From positions 124,001-188,000 of the forward strand of contig JAWZSP010000008.1 in assembly GCA_034401135.1 (NCBI GenBank): a stretch of DNA of 64,000 nucleotides, given 5' to 3'. Origin of the DNA: Volutella citrinella (lineage: Eukaryota; Ascomycota; Sordariomycetes; Hypocreales; Nectriaceae). Under the pieces are notes generated by a model. It searched no databases and was not told the origin of the DNA. It saw only the letters and a program-made list of their open reading frames with translations. Of this stretch, positions 44,103 to 53,809 are shown in pieces (position 1 is the stretch's first letter; every line of letters starts with the position of its first letter). The position numbers and the translations under genes were made by a program.

Positions 44103-45161
44103 ATGACATTCATCAACACGTTACCTGATCCACCCTCAACACTTGCGCCAGCTTCAACCAACATCCAGCCAATCCGCGTCGCGATGCTGCGTCCACGGAT
44201 AAGACGATCAATAATAGCACCGCATCTGGTGGCAAAGCACAAACCCTCAGCAGCTGGCAGAAGGACGTTTGGGACATTTGGCGGCTTTCCACCGCTGCGA
44301 ATTGCCGGCCCCATCGTCTGGTCCGTCACGGCCGCGAGCACAATCTTTCTGGGATGTGCAAGCTGGCAAGTCTACCAGGAAGCCCAAGGAAGGAAAAGAC
44401 AGCAAATCTCCGTCATCCCGAGCGTGGGGGATACCTGGAGGACATGGAATCGCCAGCCCGAAACAGTGCTCCAGACCAACCCGTGGAAGTCGTGGCAGGG
44501 TCTGTCGGGGACCGATAAGGTGGTGACGGGCCTCATCGGCGCCAACACTGCTGTTTTTGCTACTACTCGGCTTCTCCCGGGCTTTCTCAAGTACTTCTCG
44601 CACACTCCAGCACGCCTTGCCAACTACACCCTCTTTACGTCTATGTTTGGGCACGCCGGTGTGCTTCACCTGGGAGCAAACATGTACGGACTTTACAACT
44701 TTGGTCCCCAGGTCGCCCGGAGCAGGGTCTTCCAGGGCAGCGCTCCCCACTTCACAGCCTTCTATCTGTCTGCCGGAATTTTATCAAGCCTCGCACAGCA
44801 TCTGACTTCCAAATGGGTGGCCCCCAGGTCCCGGCACTTCTCCTTTGTGACACCCGGCTTGGGAGCCAGCGGTGCTCTTTTCGGCATTCTTGGCGCGTGG
44901 GCTATGCTCCATCCCAATGCACAGTTGGGGCTTCTCTTCTTGCCGGGAAGCCTTCCGGCTGACCAGGCCCTGGTGGGTCTGGCGTTGTTTGAGACGTATG
45001 GCCTTACTGTCGGTTTCCGGTCCATCAACTTTGGCCACGCGGCTCATCTTGCGGGTCTCGCAATCGGCGCAGGATATGTGTACTTTGACGGGAACAGACG
45101 GCTGTGGCAGCCAACGCGGCGGATTGCGTACAGGCAGATGAAGGCTCTGGGAATGATCTGA
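44103..45161 (+). CDS. Mitochondrial-type rhomboid serine protease (Pcp1/PARL-like)
   Basis: Intramembrane serine protease of the inner mitochondrial membrane class. It is intronless, with 352 residues from ATG 44103. A second ATG at 44184 (MLRPRIRRSIIAPHLVAK) begins an Arg-rich, presequence-like segment and may be the true start. Rhomboid landmarks are NYTLFTSMFGHAGVLHLGAN (HxxxN), GLGASGALFGILGAWA (catalytic Ser in GASG) and INFGHAAHLAGLAIGAGY (catalytic His). At least six helices are visible plus an N-terminal one, as in PARL. The gene is convergent with the MFS gene that follows. Confidence 0.88.
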   Translation: MTFINTLPDPPSTLAPASTNIQPIRVAMLRPRIRRSIIAPHLVAKHKPSAAGRRTFGTFGGFPPLRIAGPIVWSVTAASTIFLGCASWQVYQEAQGRKRQQISVIPSVGDTWRTWNRQPETVLQTNPWKSWQGLSGTDKVVTGLIGANTAVFATTRLLPGFLKYFSHTPARLANYTLFTSMFGHAGVLHLGANMYGLYNFGPQVARSRVFQGSAPHFTAFYLSAGILSSLAQHLTSKWVAPRSRHFSFVTPGLGASGALFGILGAWAMLHPNAQLGLLFLPGSLPADQALVGLALFETYGLTVGFRSINFGHAAHLAGLAIGAGYVYFDGNRRLWQPTRRIAYRQMKALGMI

Positions 45162-45447
45162 TACGTCTCAACATTCCACGCAAGGGCACAATCGAGGCTT
45201 GCCCTCGCACAAACACACACACGACCCGTTGGACTCGACAATCAAGTTGCAACACAATGCATTCCTCACATATATATAATGTTTATCTGCGGGTTTTCAA
45301 GGTTTTACCACATCTGCAGGAATGGAGTAGCGTGAAAGGAGTGTAATGGTGGCAACCCAACAAGCTTCTTTCTTGACCCCGATAATTGAAACAACACAAA
45401 TAACTCATCAAAGTCACCACCAAATTTCCTGTCTTTCATCCACCCCC

Positions 45448-47027
45448 TCAGTAAGCATACCTGGTCGCGTCCAGGTTTCCATCCCGGTCAAGCTTCTTGT
45501 TTGCCCGGACAAGCCAAGTCCTCATGACCCAAGTCGAGGCAATGCACATGACGGCAAAAGCAGCGTTACTCGCCATGCCAGTTAGATAGCGAGGCCCGTC
45601 GCTCTTGGGGTACAGGTAGGCAGTGTAGATGTACGAGGCGTTGGCGACGACGTTGACGATGGACAAGCTCACCGACTTCTTCTCAGCGGTTGAGCCGAGT
45701 GTCGCCGATACCCACCCGAGGATCATCGAGTTGACGGCGTAGGCACCGCTGGCGAACAGGAAGCAGGCGAGGTAGCGGGCTGGAGTGTTGAGGGTCACGC
45801 ATGAGATGATGTAACCGACAAGAGCGATGCCCATGCAGACGGTGATGTGCCAAGTTCGCTCGTTGTATCTTCCAGAGGAGAGGCCGGCCAGGTAACCAGT
45901 GAATCCGGAGACGAGGTAGGGAGGGCAGGTGAGAACCAGAGTGATGGTGCTATTGAAGCCCAGAGATCCAACGACGGTGGGGAAGAAGTTGTTGAAGGAG
46001 CAGGCAGAGAGATGCATGTTCTGGATGAAGCAGAAGACCCAGAGACGAGGGTCCCGGATGGCCTGGGCGAATCCGGCGCGAGCTCCCTTGCTCTCCTCGA
46101 ATCCAACAGTGTCACGAACCATCCTATCGTGGGCAAGCTGTCGCTCATCGGGTGTCAACCATCGGGTGGTGAGGGGGCTGTCGGCGAGCGTGAACATGCC
46201 GATGATTCCAACCGCAAAGGTCAAGACGCCCTCGATGATGAAGAGCCACTGCCATCCCGTGAGTCCATGGTGGCCGTCGATGGTGTTGAAGGTGGCTGCC
46301 GCGATGAGGCCGGAGAAGGATGTAGCAAAGATGTTGCCAGAGTACAGAATCGACAGTCTAGTCGCAATCTCCTTTCGGGTGTAGAAGATGGAGAGGAGGT
46401 AGAGAGCACCGGGATAGAAGGGGGCTTCTGCGACTCCGAGGAAGAAGCGGAGAAGGACGAGGCCGGTGTAGTTCTTTGCGAGGGCGGTGCAGGCGGACAC
46501 GATGGCCCAGCCCATCATGCAGATGGACATGTAGATGGAAGGGCGGACGCGCTTGGAGGAGATGAGCATGTTGGAGGGGATCTGCATGAGCAGGTAGCTG
46601 GCAGCCGGGTTAGCAGACTGAATAGACGAGCTTGTTGTCTTCTTCGACTTACCCAACAAACAAGATGGAGATGCAAGTGTTGTACTGAGTACCCTTGAGG
46701 CCAAGGTGATCCTCCAGGCCGTTCAGACGCGCCTGGGCAATGGCATTGCGATCCAGCTACAAGAGTCAATGTCAACAGAGTCCCCATCCCGACTGTGAGG
46801 AGAAAGCTCACGTAGTTGAGAAAGTACATGGCCCACAGAGTAGGCATGATGCGGTAGTCGAGTTTCCGCACGAGGCGGATCTCTGCAGGATCCGTCTTCT
46901 TGACGGCACCAGAGTAGTCTACCTCCCCGTCGCCGATGATGCCGCCAGCCTTTTCGACGGGAGACATCTCGACAAACGTGTCTTCAGGCTTGCGGTCGAT
47001 GCTCTGACGCTTCGAATCAGCCGTCAT
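45448..47027 (-). CDS. MFS transporter, Dal5/Tna1-like family (fourth of four)
   Basis: Three exons on the minus strand: 47027-46812, 46756-46653 and 46597-45448. They join in frame to 489 residues. Landmarks are LVRKLDYRIMPTLWAMYFLNYLDRNAIAQARL, seen as KLDYRIMPTLWAMYFLNY, then YLLMQIPSNMLISSKRVRPS, RFFLGVAEAPFYPGALYLLS, GHHGLTGWQWLFIIEG and IVNVVANASYIYTAYLYPKSDGP. The last is typical of nicotinate/allantoate-type carriers. The start MTADSKRQ is the first in-frame ATG. The upstream region carries GC-rich repeated palindromes listed separately. It is convergent with the rhomboid gene. Confidence 0.9.
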
Positions 47028-47629
47028 GGTGTAAACAGAGGAGGAGGTGTTGAGTGTAGGTTTATGAGATGGAGGGGCAGAAAGAAGAAGAGCCTGTTGT
47101 TGTGGTCGACGTCGTTGCTGCTGTTTCTGAGATCAACTTGCTCAAGGCGCGAGTTGGTGTCTTATATCAAGAAACAAGAAAACCCCGGGGCCCCAGATTA
47201 AGTCTTTACTCCCTCTCCCCTTGGGGCCCCAGGTTTTCCTGGCCCCGGATTACCGCCCCTTGGGCCTAAGCCTGGACCTGGTGGTCTGAACCTTTGTTTC
47301 CTGCACTAGCGGACTTTGAAATGTCCGCGCATAGTGGAGCCGGATGGCGCTGCCGGGGTGGTGGCGATGGTGGAACCGGCGGAGACAATGAGTCGTAAGG
47401 GGATCGGCGCACCAGGGCGACGCTCCGTTAATTCTTTCATACTTTTAGTCAATGCGGTTTGGCACTCCCCTCTTCTCCAGGGCGTAGTAGTTCATGGAGG
47501 ACGTGGACACGGTGAGGGCTTCATGTTTGACACTAGAGCAGCACAGTGTACTCAATTGTACCGGATGCCAAGTTTTGTAGTGGCTCTGTTTACATATTGC
47601 CAAAGAGAATAGAGCACAAAGTTTCTGGC
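47028..47629. promoter_or_regulatory. Promoter of the fourth MFS gene with repeated GC palindromes
   Basis: About 160-220 bp upstream of the MFS start, the palindrome-containing decamer GGGGCCCCAG occurs at 47187-47196 and again at 47223-47232. Just beyond is CCTGGCCCCGG (47238-47248). CCCCGGGG lies at 47183-47190. Such clustered palindromes are unusual for this window and could be regulator sites. The rest, up to the kinase stop at 47630, holds nothing recognised. Confidence 0.4.
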
Positions 47630-48568
47630 TTACTTGACCTCCTTCACCTGAACTACATCCCTGCCCCTGCTCAAGACCACCTGCACATGCTTCTTCCCTG
47701 CCCCCTCAGAGCCATCCCCAAACAAGTTCTCATTCTGGAGACGCTCTAGGAACAGCTCATAGGCCGGCATGTAACCCCGCACAAACTGCGTCACCTGCTC
47801 GTCCGTCATCCCGGGCTTGTGCCGCCGGAGCGCCTTCTCCTGGTCCAGTCTCCACTCGTAGACGTGAGCGAGTCTGCCAGTACTCAGGTGGAGGAAGCCG
47901 TCAAAGTGCTGGGACCCAGTGAAGGCCTCGCAGTACCGTTGGAGGTTCTCGTTGATGAGAAGGAGGTGCTCGAGGCTGTGGCTCGCGAGTGTGCTGGTGA
48001 GTGGTGAAACGGCGTCAGCCGCGGCCCCTGCTCGTTCCCATTTCTGCGTGACTGCTTCTCTTTCTAGGGGTAGGAAGCCGAGACACCAGCCTTCAAAGAT
48101 GAGCACATCCAGGCCTTGGTCCAGGGGTACCCTTTCCCAGTTCTCCACAGGTACTCTCCCTCCCTGGCCGTGGTGGAGGCTCTTGTCATATGCCGGCCAC
48201 GCGATGGAGGAATCTCCGCAATCCGTCTTGTTAAACTCGCCAAGCTTGCTGAAGAAGTCCTTGGCTAGAAGCTCGTCGTGCGTCCCAGGCTGCCCTCGAC
48301 TCTTGAGAAGCCCGTTGCTTGGGTTCGCCTCTCGGATGGCCAGCAGCTCAGCGTGGTCATGGTAGAGGTCATCCAGTGACAGGACCCTTGTCTTGAGGTT
48401 GTGCTGGGTGGCCAGGACCTGAGCGAGTGCTGTAGCCCATGTCGACTTGCCGCTCCCCTGCAGGCCGGAAAGGCCTAGAACAAACGGCTTCGACGTCTCT
48501 TGCCGGTGGGTGTGAATGAGAGGGAGAAAGATGGCTAGGACGGTCCCAACTGCGCTGGCGTCGATCAT
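47630..48568 (-). CDS. P-loop kinase of the D-glycerate 3-kinase / Tda10 type
   Basis: Intronless. The start MIDASAVGTVLAIFLPLI at 48568 is chosen because family members begin just before the P-loop (upstream in-frame ATGs up to 48802 would add a poorly conserved extension). It gives 312 residues. Motifs are the Walker A LSGLQGSGKSTWA, RVLSLDDLYHD, AWPAYDKSLHHGQGGR, VLIFEGWCLGF (Walker B-like) and a C-terminal GMTDEQVTQFVRGYMPAYELF. The family phosphorylates D-glycerate in plants; in fungi the substrate is less certain. The neighbouring gene encodes a tartrate/D-malate dehydrogenase, and tartrate degradation can pass through glycerate, so a metabolic link is plausible (inference). Confidence 0.82.
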   Translation of the reverse strand: MIDASAVGTVLAIFLPLIHTHRQETSKPFVLGLSGLQGSGKSTWATALAQVLATQHNLKTRVLSLDDLYHDHAELLAIREANPSNGLLKSRGQPGTHDELLAKDFFSKLGEFNKTDCGDSSIAWPAYDKSLHHGQGGRVPVENWERVPLDQGLDVLIFEGWCLGFLPLEREAVTQKWERAGAAADAVSPLTSTLASHSLEHLLLINENLQRYCEAFTGSQHFDGFLHLSTGRLAHVYEWRLDQEKALRRHKPGMTDEQVTQFVRGYMPAYELFLERLQNENLFGDGSEGAGKKHVQVVLSRGRDVVQVKEVK

Positions 48569-49074
48569 GTTCGCGAGGGGGCTTTGAGCCAGGAACTGTG
48601 ATTGTGGTTGAAAAGTTGATGCCTTCTTTCTTTGGTGCCGAGCTGGATAGTGTCGAAGAGTTGAGTCACCGATCATCATCTTGCATATACCGAGGTTGTG
48701 AGCAATTGCCTCTCTCCCCCAACTATTGACTTCGCATCCCGGATCTTCCCCGCATCTGGAACTCCTCATGACATGAGAAAATTGACAACCACCGGGAGGC
48801 ATACAACCTAGTCATTACTCGTGGGCGGTCAAAGCCGGGGGGGAGTGGGGATGGAGTGATGAAGGCGGACAAAGAAATATCCGCGGGTCCTTGAACGTCC
48901 GCTCCACTCGGATCACCTCTTCCACAATCAGCCGACGGCGCAGCATCAATCAGCCGCTACATTCGCGACGTGCAGGTACAAAAGAGGGACTTGGTTGAGT
49001 TCCAGAGTTGTATTGCTGCAGCCTCACCTCCACACACACATCAATCATCATCACAGAAGAAGAAAGACGCAGAC
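48569..49074. promoter_or_regulatory. Divergent promoter: glycerate kinase / tartrate-malate dehydrogenase
   Basis: About 500 bp between starts at 48568 (minus) and 49075 (plus). No gene lies inside apart from possible longer N-termini of the kinase. The head-to-head layout supports coordinated expression of two genes of related metabolism. Confidence 0.5.
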
Positions 49075-50299
49075 ATGTCTCCCAGCGCCCTCACCCCCAA
49101 GAAGGCTTATAGCATCGCCTCCATCCCCGCCGATGGCATCGGCCCCGAGGTCATTGAGGCCGGCATCGAGGCTCTGAATGCCCTTGCCAGCACCCTCCAG
49201 ACGTTTGAGCTCAACTTTACCCACTACGACTGGAGCTCCGACACTTACAAGAAGACGGGAAAGTACATCCCCGAAGGTGGTTTGGATCAGCTCAAGAAGC
49301 ACGACGCCATCCTCTTTGGCGCCGTGGGAGCCCCTGGTGAGTCCTCTAGCGTCTTTTTCTTGCATGAACCCCTACTCACACCACACGTCACAGATGTCCC
49401 TGACCACATCTCTCTCTGGGGTCTCCGCCTCGCCATCTGCCAGCCATTCCAGCAGTACGCCAACGTGCGGCCAACGAGGGTTCTCAAGGGCACCCAGTCA
49501 CCCCTGCGTAACTGCAAGACCGGTGACCTCGACTGGGTCATCATCCGCGAGAACAGCGAGGGAGAGTACGCCGGCCAAGGTGGTCGCTCTCACCGCGGTC
49601 AGCCCTGGGAGACGGCCACCGAGGTCGCCATCTTTACGTACCACGGTGTGTCGAGACTGATGCGCTTCGCATTTGAGACTGCCCAGAAGCGGCCCCGCAA
49701 GCTCCTGACCGTCGTTACTAAGAGCAACGCTCAGCGTAACGGTATGGTTCTGTGGGATGAGGTTGCTGCTAAGGTTGGCAAGGATTTTCCTGATGTCACG
49801 GTGGACAAGATGCTTGTAGATGCCATGACGACGAGGATGGTGCTGAAGCCTGAGTCCTTGGACACTATTGTGGCATCCAACTTGGTAAGTAATGGAATGT
49901 ACTCGTTGAAGCTCAGACCTAACACCTGTCCAGCACGCCGACATCCTCTCAGACCTGGCCGCCGCCCTCGCTGGCTCCATCGGCATCGCCCCTACCAGCA
50001 ACCTTGACCCAACTCGCGAGAACCCGTCCATGTTTGAACCCATCCACGGCTCGGCCTTTGATATTACGGGCAAGGGCGTTGCCAACCCGGTGGCCACCTT
50101 CTGGACAGCTGCCGAGATGCTGGCGTGGCTGGGTGAGGAGGAGGCGTCGGAGAAGTTAATGGAGGTTGTCGAGACCGTGTGCGCCTCGGGTGTCGTCACG
50201 CAGGACCTCGGCGGCAAGTCGACTACCAAAGAGGTGACCGAGGCTGTGGTGGCAGAAATCAAGAAGAGCCTGGGCAAGCCTGGCAAGGCGTCGAGTTAG
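49075..50299 (+). CDS. Tartrate / D-malate dehydrogenase (isopropylmalate dehydrogenase family)
   Basis: NAD-dependent beta-decarboxylating dehydrogenase. Three exons (49075-49336, 49394-49884, 49934-50299) join in frame to 372 residues. Motifs are SIASIPADGIGPEVIEAGIE (N-terminal beta-strand and DGIGPE), DHISLWGLRLAICQPFQQYA, WVIIRENSEGEYAGQGG, KSNAQRNGMVLWDEV and FEPIHGSAFDITGKG followed by ANPVATFWTAAEML (cofactor loop). ISLWGLRLAICQPFQQYANVRP in place of the leucine-pathway motif points to the TtuC/YeaU-type subgroup rather than 3-isopropylmalate dehydrogenase. It is divergent from the glycerate-kinase-like gene. Confidence 0.9.
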
Positions 50300-50389
50300 G
50301 TATGGTGACGGGCGGAAAAGATGTAGAGATAGAAATTGATATGTTTTCTGTTGAATGTATTGAATTGGACATGCCTTGAATTTGGTGAC

Positions 50390-51178
50390 CTAAAAATACA
50401 TATTGGGCCTTTTCTGCTCAAGACTTTTTGCCTTGCTCATGGCCGTTACCGATGCAGAATTCCAGGTGGCATCCAAAACACTCCCGCTGCCCGCTTCTTG
50501 CAACAGCAGAGTGTTTCTCTCTGGGCTTTGGGGGTCTGCAATAGACGCCGATAGCTCGGGGGTGGGCGCCGTCCTCTGCACAGGCATGATAAATTCCGCC
50601 TGCCCAACTCCCAAAAGTGTTGCCATGGAGCCATGCTCGGACTTTCTCTGGAACCATGTCTTGACATGGTCCAAAGATGTTAGTGGCAATGTATCCCATT
50701 CCCTTATCCGGTCAGCTTTCCGCTGTGATGGGGGCTTCAGTGACAATCGAGCGCTTTCGGGACTGTTTTCGAGTGACTTGAGGACTTGGAAGAGAGCCTC
50801 TTCAGTCTCGGCAAGACGGGCTTCCATCCTTGTTATGAACCCGATAGGAATGCCTCTGCCAAGTATTGTTAGCATTGTCAACTGTCGGCTGCGTTTTGGG
50901 TTGTACCTCTTGCTCTGTTCTGGGTAGTGGCAGTTTGAAGGGTCATGGCTACATTGTAGGCAGTGTGGTCTGGGATGATGTGAGTCGTTAGCAGCAATAC
51001 TACGGATAGGAATGGAGAGACTGACAGTTGTCGGTCGCACTGAGTATCTGCTCGTCAGTTAGTCCAACTGGAGGCTGGTGGCGAGTCTCACCTTTCGCTT
51101 CCTCTGCCGACAGTGGCCACAGGCGATGGGGTTGAGCAGCCCCTCACCCTCTCCGCCTGCAGTATCACTATCCGTCAT
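50390..51178 (-). CDS. Short Zn2Cys6 zinc-cluster protein lacking a regulatory domain
   Basis: Four exons on the minus strand: 51178-51092, 51039-51026 (a 14-nt micro-exon), 50969-50907 and 50855-50390. They join in frame to 209 residues. The zinc cluster is assembled across three exons: ACGHCRQRKRK, then CDRQLPHCLQCSHDPSNC. It is followed by HYPEQSKRGIPIGFITRMEA and a leucine-rich coiled-coil-like segment (RLAETEEALFQVLKSLEN). In relatives this region continues into a roughly 500-residue fungal-specific domain; here the protein stops after about 100 further residues. The adjacent plus-strand gene has exactly that domain but no zinc cluster. Confidence 0.72.
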
Positions 51179-51430
51179 GTGCACCTGGGCAATAATGTAC
51201 CCTCTTTTTGGCGATTCTCGTGCAAACGGCAGTTGGGTTGATGGACATGACCCCACAGAGAGGCACTTCTTGACCCCGCCTCGGAGGTTTCTTTGTCCGA
51301 CCCAGCGCTAATGAACATCCTTGGGCCCTCACAAGCTCCAACCTAACCAAACTTGTGCAACCTCCACTCGTTCATTCCTTGCTTCTCGCAACTGGGAAGA
51401 ACACGGAAATGGGCCGTCTTGACCTGGGCA
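51179..51430. promoter_or_regulatory. Compact head-to-head promoter between two transcription-factor halves
   Basis: Only 252 bp separates the two ATGs (51178 minus, 51431 plus). Both transcripts must start within this stretch or in each other's leader. Confidence 0.5.
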
Positions 51431-53682
51431 ATGGCTACCCAGCAGTCGCCTCACAACACCTCCGACACAGCTTCTTGCTCAACCCCGGGATACCCCGTCA
51501 TCGAGCCGCGCAAACGAAAGCGATCTGCCTCGGCCGCCCGCGAATATGGATTGATGCGAGATACAGGCGAGCATGACGCTGCTCGGTTCGTCGGCAGCGG
51601 CAGCGGCATACATTACATCCGCGCCGTGCACTTGAGATTGGCCAGGAGATCTGCTTCTCGGACAAACCAGTCGTCAGCTATCAGCACGCTCATCCCGGGC
51701 GAGGACGACCAGCTGCGACAAGCATCTTCAGCTCAGAAGAGTCGCGAGCAGCCTTTGTGGAAGAGCAACGAAATCTCCACCAACCCCGAAGACGCTTCGC
51801 CATGTTTTGAGGACTTTGTCGAGTGGTCAAAGAGCTATTTCGAATCTTGGCACCCTGTTCTTCCCTTTCTCCGCGGCCCCGACATCCTTCGATTGTTTGA
51901 AGACGCATCTAATAAAGGCATCTCATCGACGGGCACCATGGATCAAGCCATTCTCAAGTCAATACTGTCCATCTCCTTGGCAGATAGCCGCCAGGGCACC
52001 CCGTTCCAAAAATCGATCCCAAAACAATTCGTCTTCGAAAGCGTCGATGATGCAGTGGCAAGTTCGCAGTTTGCGCTGAGCCAGCCAGCGTCCATCCGGT
52101 CGACTCAGGCAGCCCTGGCCATTCAGCTGTTTCTCACGTCCATGCTTTGCCTCAACGCCGCATCTCGCCTCGGCGGATTGACCGTCCGGATGGCTTTCCA
52201 CATGGGCCTTCATCGTTGTCCGTCAAGATTCCCCTTCTTCACCGCAGAGGAGGCTTCTGTCCGTCGTCGGGTCTTTTGGTGCATATATACTCTCGAGAGA
52301 CTTCTCTGCCAGTCCCTCGGCTTACCTCTTGATATCCGGGATGATGATCTGGACGTCTGCTACCCGGGCGAGGAACGACATGCTGCGGCGAGCTCTACGG
52401 AAGATGCGGCAAAGCTGCAGTTGCTCACATTTGTTGCCAAGCACGCGCGAATAAGAGGCCTCATTCTCGAGCTCCGTAATAAGTCCATTATGCAGCGGCA
52501 GGACACGGCAGATCGCACCGCGTTTGTGCAAACTGAACTGGCAAAGTGGTCCAACGAGATACAAGATGCTGTGGAAGAAGACGAAACAGCCGATGACGTT
52601 TCAGACGCCGGGGAAGGCTCGCCCATCATTTCTCCAACCCACAAATTGATGCTACTGATGTTAAAGCATGAGGCAGCAATCTGTCTGAACCGGCCAGGTC
52701 TGGCGTCAGAGTTCCCATCGTCATCCTACTCTTCTGCCTTCCAAGCCTGCATCTCTGCGGCCAAGTCCATCTTTATCCTCTTGAAGAAGAACAAAATCCG
52801 CCATCGTCTCGCGACAGACCCAAATGGTCGGCAGCTAAAGACTCCGCTTCTCTGGCCCTCGTTCACATGGGCTGTGTGGACCAGTGCATTTGTCCTCATA
52901 CATGCTGCATTTGAGAATCAGGTTCCACTGGAGAGCGCAATGAGGTAGTGTATTTCGTCCTTGTTCTCGGTGTTCCAATGCTGACTTGTATGGGCAGACA
53001 CGTCTTGGTTGGAAAGAGCATTCTCCGTCATCTAGCAGCAAGAGACACATCATGGCCAGAGTATTGTCTCGAGGCCATAGACGAACTCATATCTGCTGTG
53101 CAAGAGCTTTCTCAAGTCCAAGCCCCATCTCTGGAATCTCCTACTGATGATTCTGTAACATCGAGAGTTACGACTCGACAGCAGAGAGACAACACTTTTG
53201 CACGTCCAACACGAAGAGAGACAATTGCCGGATGGGAGCAACCTGCAACTGGGAGGTCAAACGACGCCAGGTTTCACCCAGCAGGAGAATTGTCCACGCT
53301 ACCGGAAGATGAGACAAGCTTTGATACCACGTCGCAGCACTATCCTGCAGGCTCATCCGGTGTTCCAGTGCAAGGGCATTGGCCGCAGAGACCTTTGCAA
53401 CCACACCAACTGGCGCATCCTAACGCGCAGAACGGACCTGACTCACGATTTGGTGCACCAGGTGTTCCGTCTGTCAATAATGGTGAGGATGGAGGACCAT
53501 CGTTCCCAGCGTCCGTGGGGCAGGCCGAATCCAATCTAGATGCAGGCCCGGTCGAAGGCCAGGAGTCCATCATGTGGTATGACCAGCTGTTTGCAAGTTC
53601 CTTCAGTGCCATTGATAATCCATTTCTTGTGGCGGCAGAGTTTGATGGTTCGATCGACCCAACCTGGAACTATTTGCGGTAG
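51431..53682 (+). CDS. Fungal-specific transcription-factor-domain protein without zinc cluster
   Basis: Two exons (51431-52944, 52998-53682) encode 732 residues. A basic patch (EPRKRKRSASAARE) near residue 25 could be a nuclear signal; no Cys6 cluster precedes it. The family-typical RFVGSGSGIHYIRAVHLRLARR is followed by the fungal-specific regulatory domain: FVEWSKSYFESWHPVLPFLRG, then GGLTVRMAFHMGLHRCP, RRRVFWCIYTLERLLCQSLG and LPLDIRDDDLDVCYPG. A long, disordered, Gln/Pro/Ser-rich C-terminus ends in SIMWYDQLFASSFSAIDNPF, a likely activation tail. Lacking its own DNA-binding cluster, it would need a partner; the divergent neighbour encodes a cluster with little else. Confidence 0.8.
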
Positions 53683-53809
53683 TGTCATAAGAGCAATAGG
53701 AATATATTGGCAATGCCAAGTGAAACTTTCTAGACAGTGAGTACTCTTAACTAATACTTATTTACGTTTAAAGAGATTCTTAAGACTCAATTATTGCCAA
53801 GTTTTGCTA

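Noticed and set aside
45847..46698. Plus-strand open frame of 283 codons, Glu/Gly/Asp-rich.
   Set aside because: It is antisense to the fourth MFS gene; the composition is the complement of hydrophobic codons.
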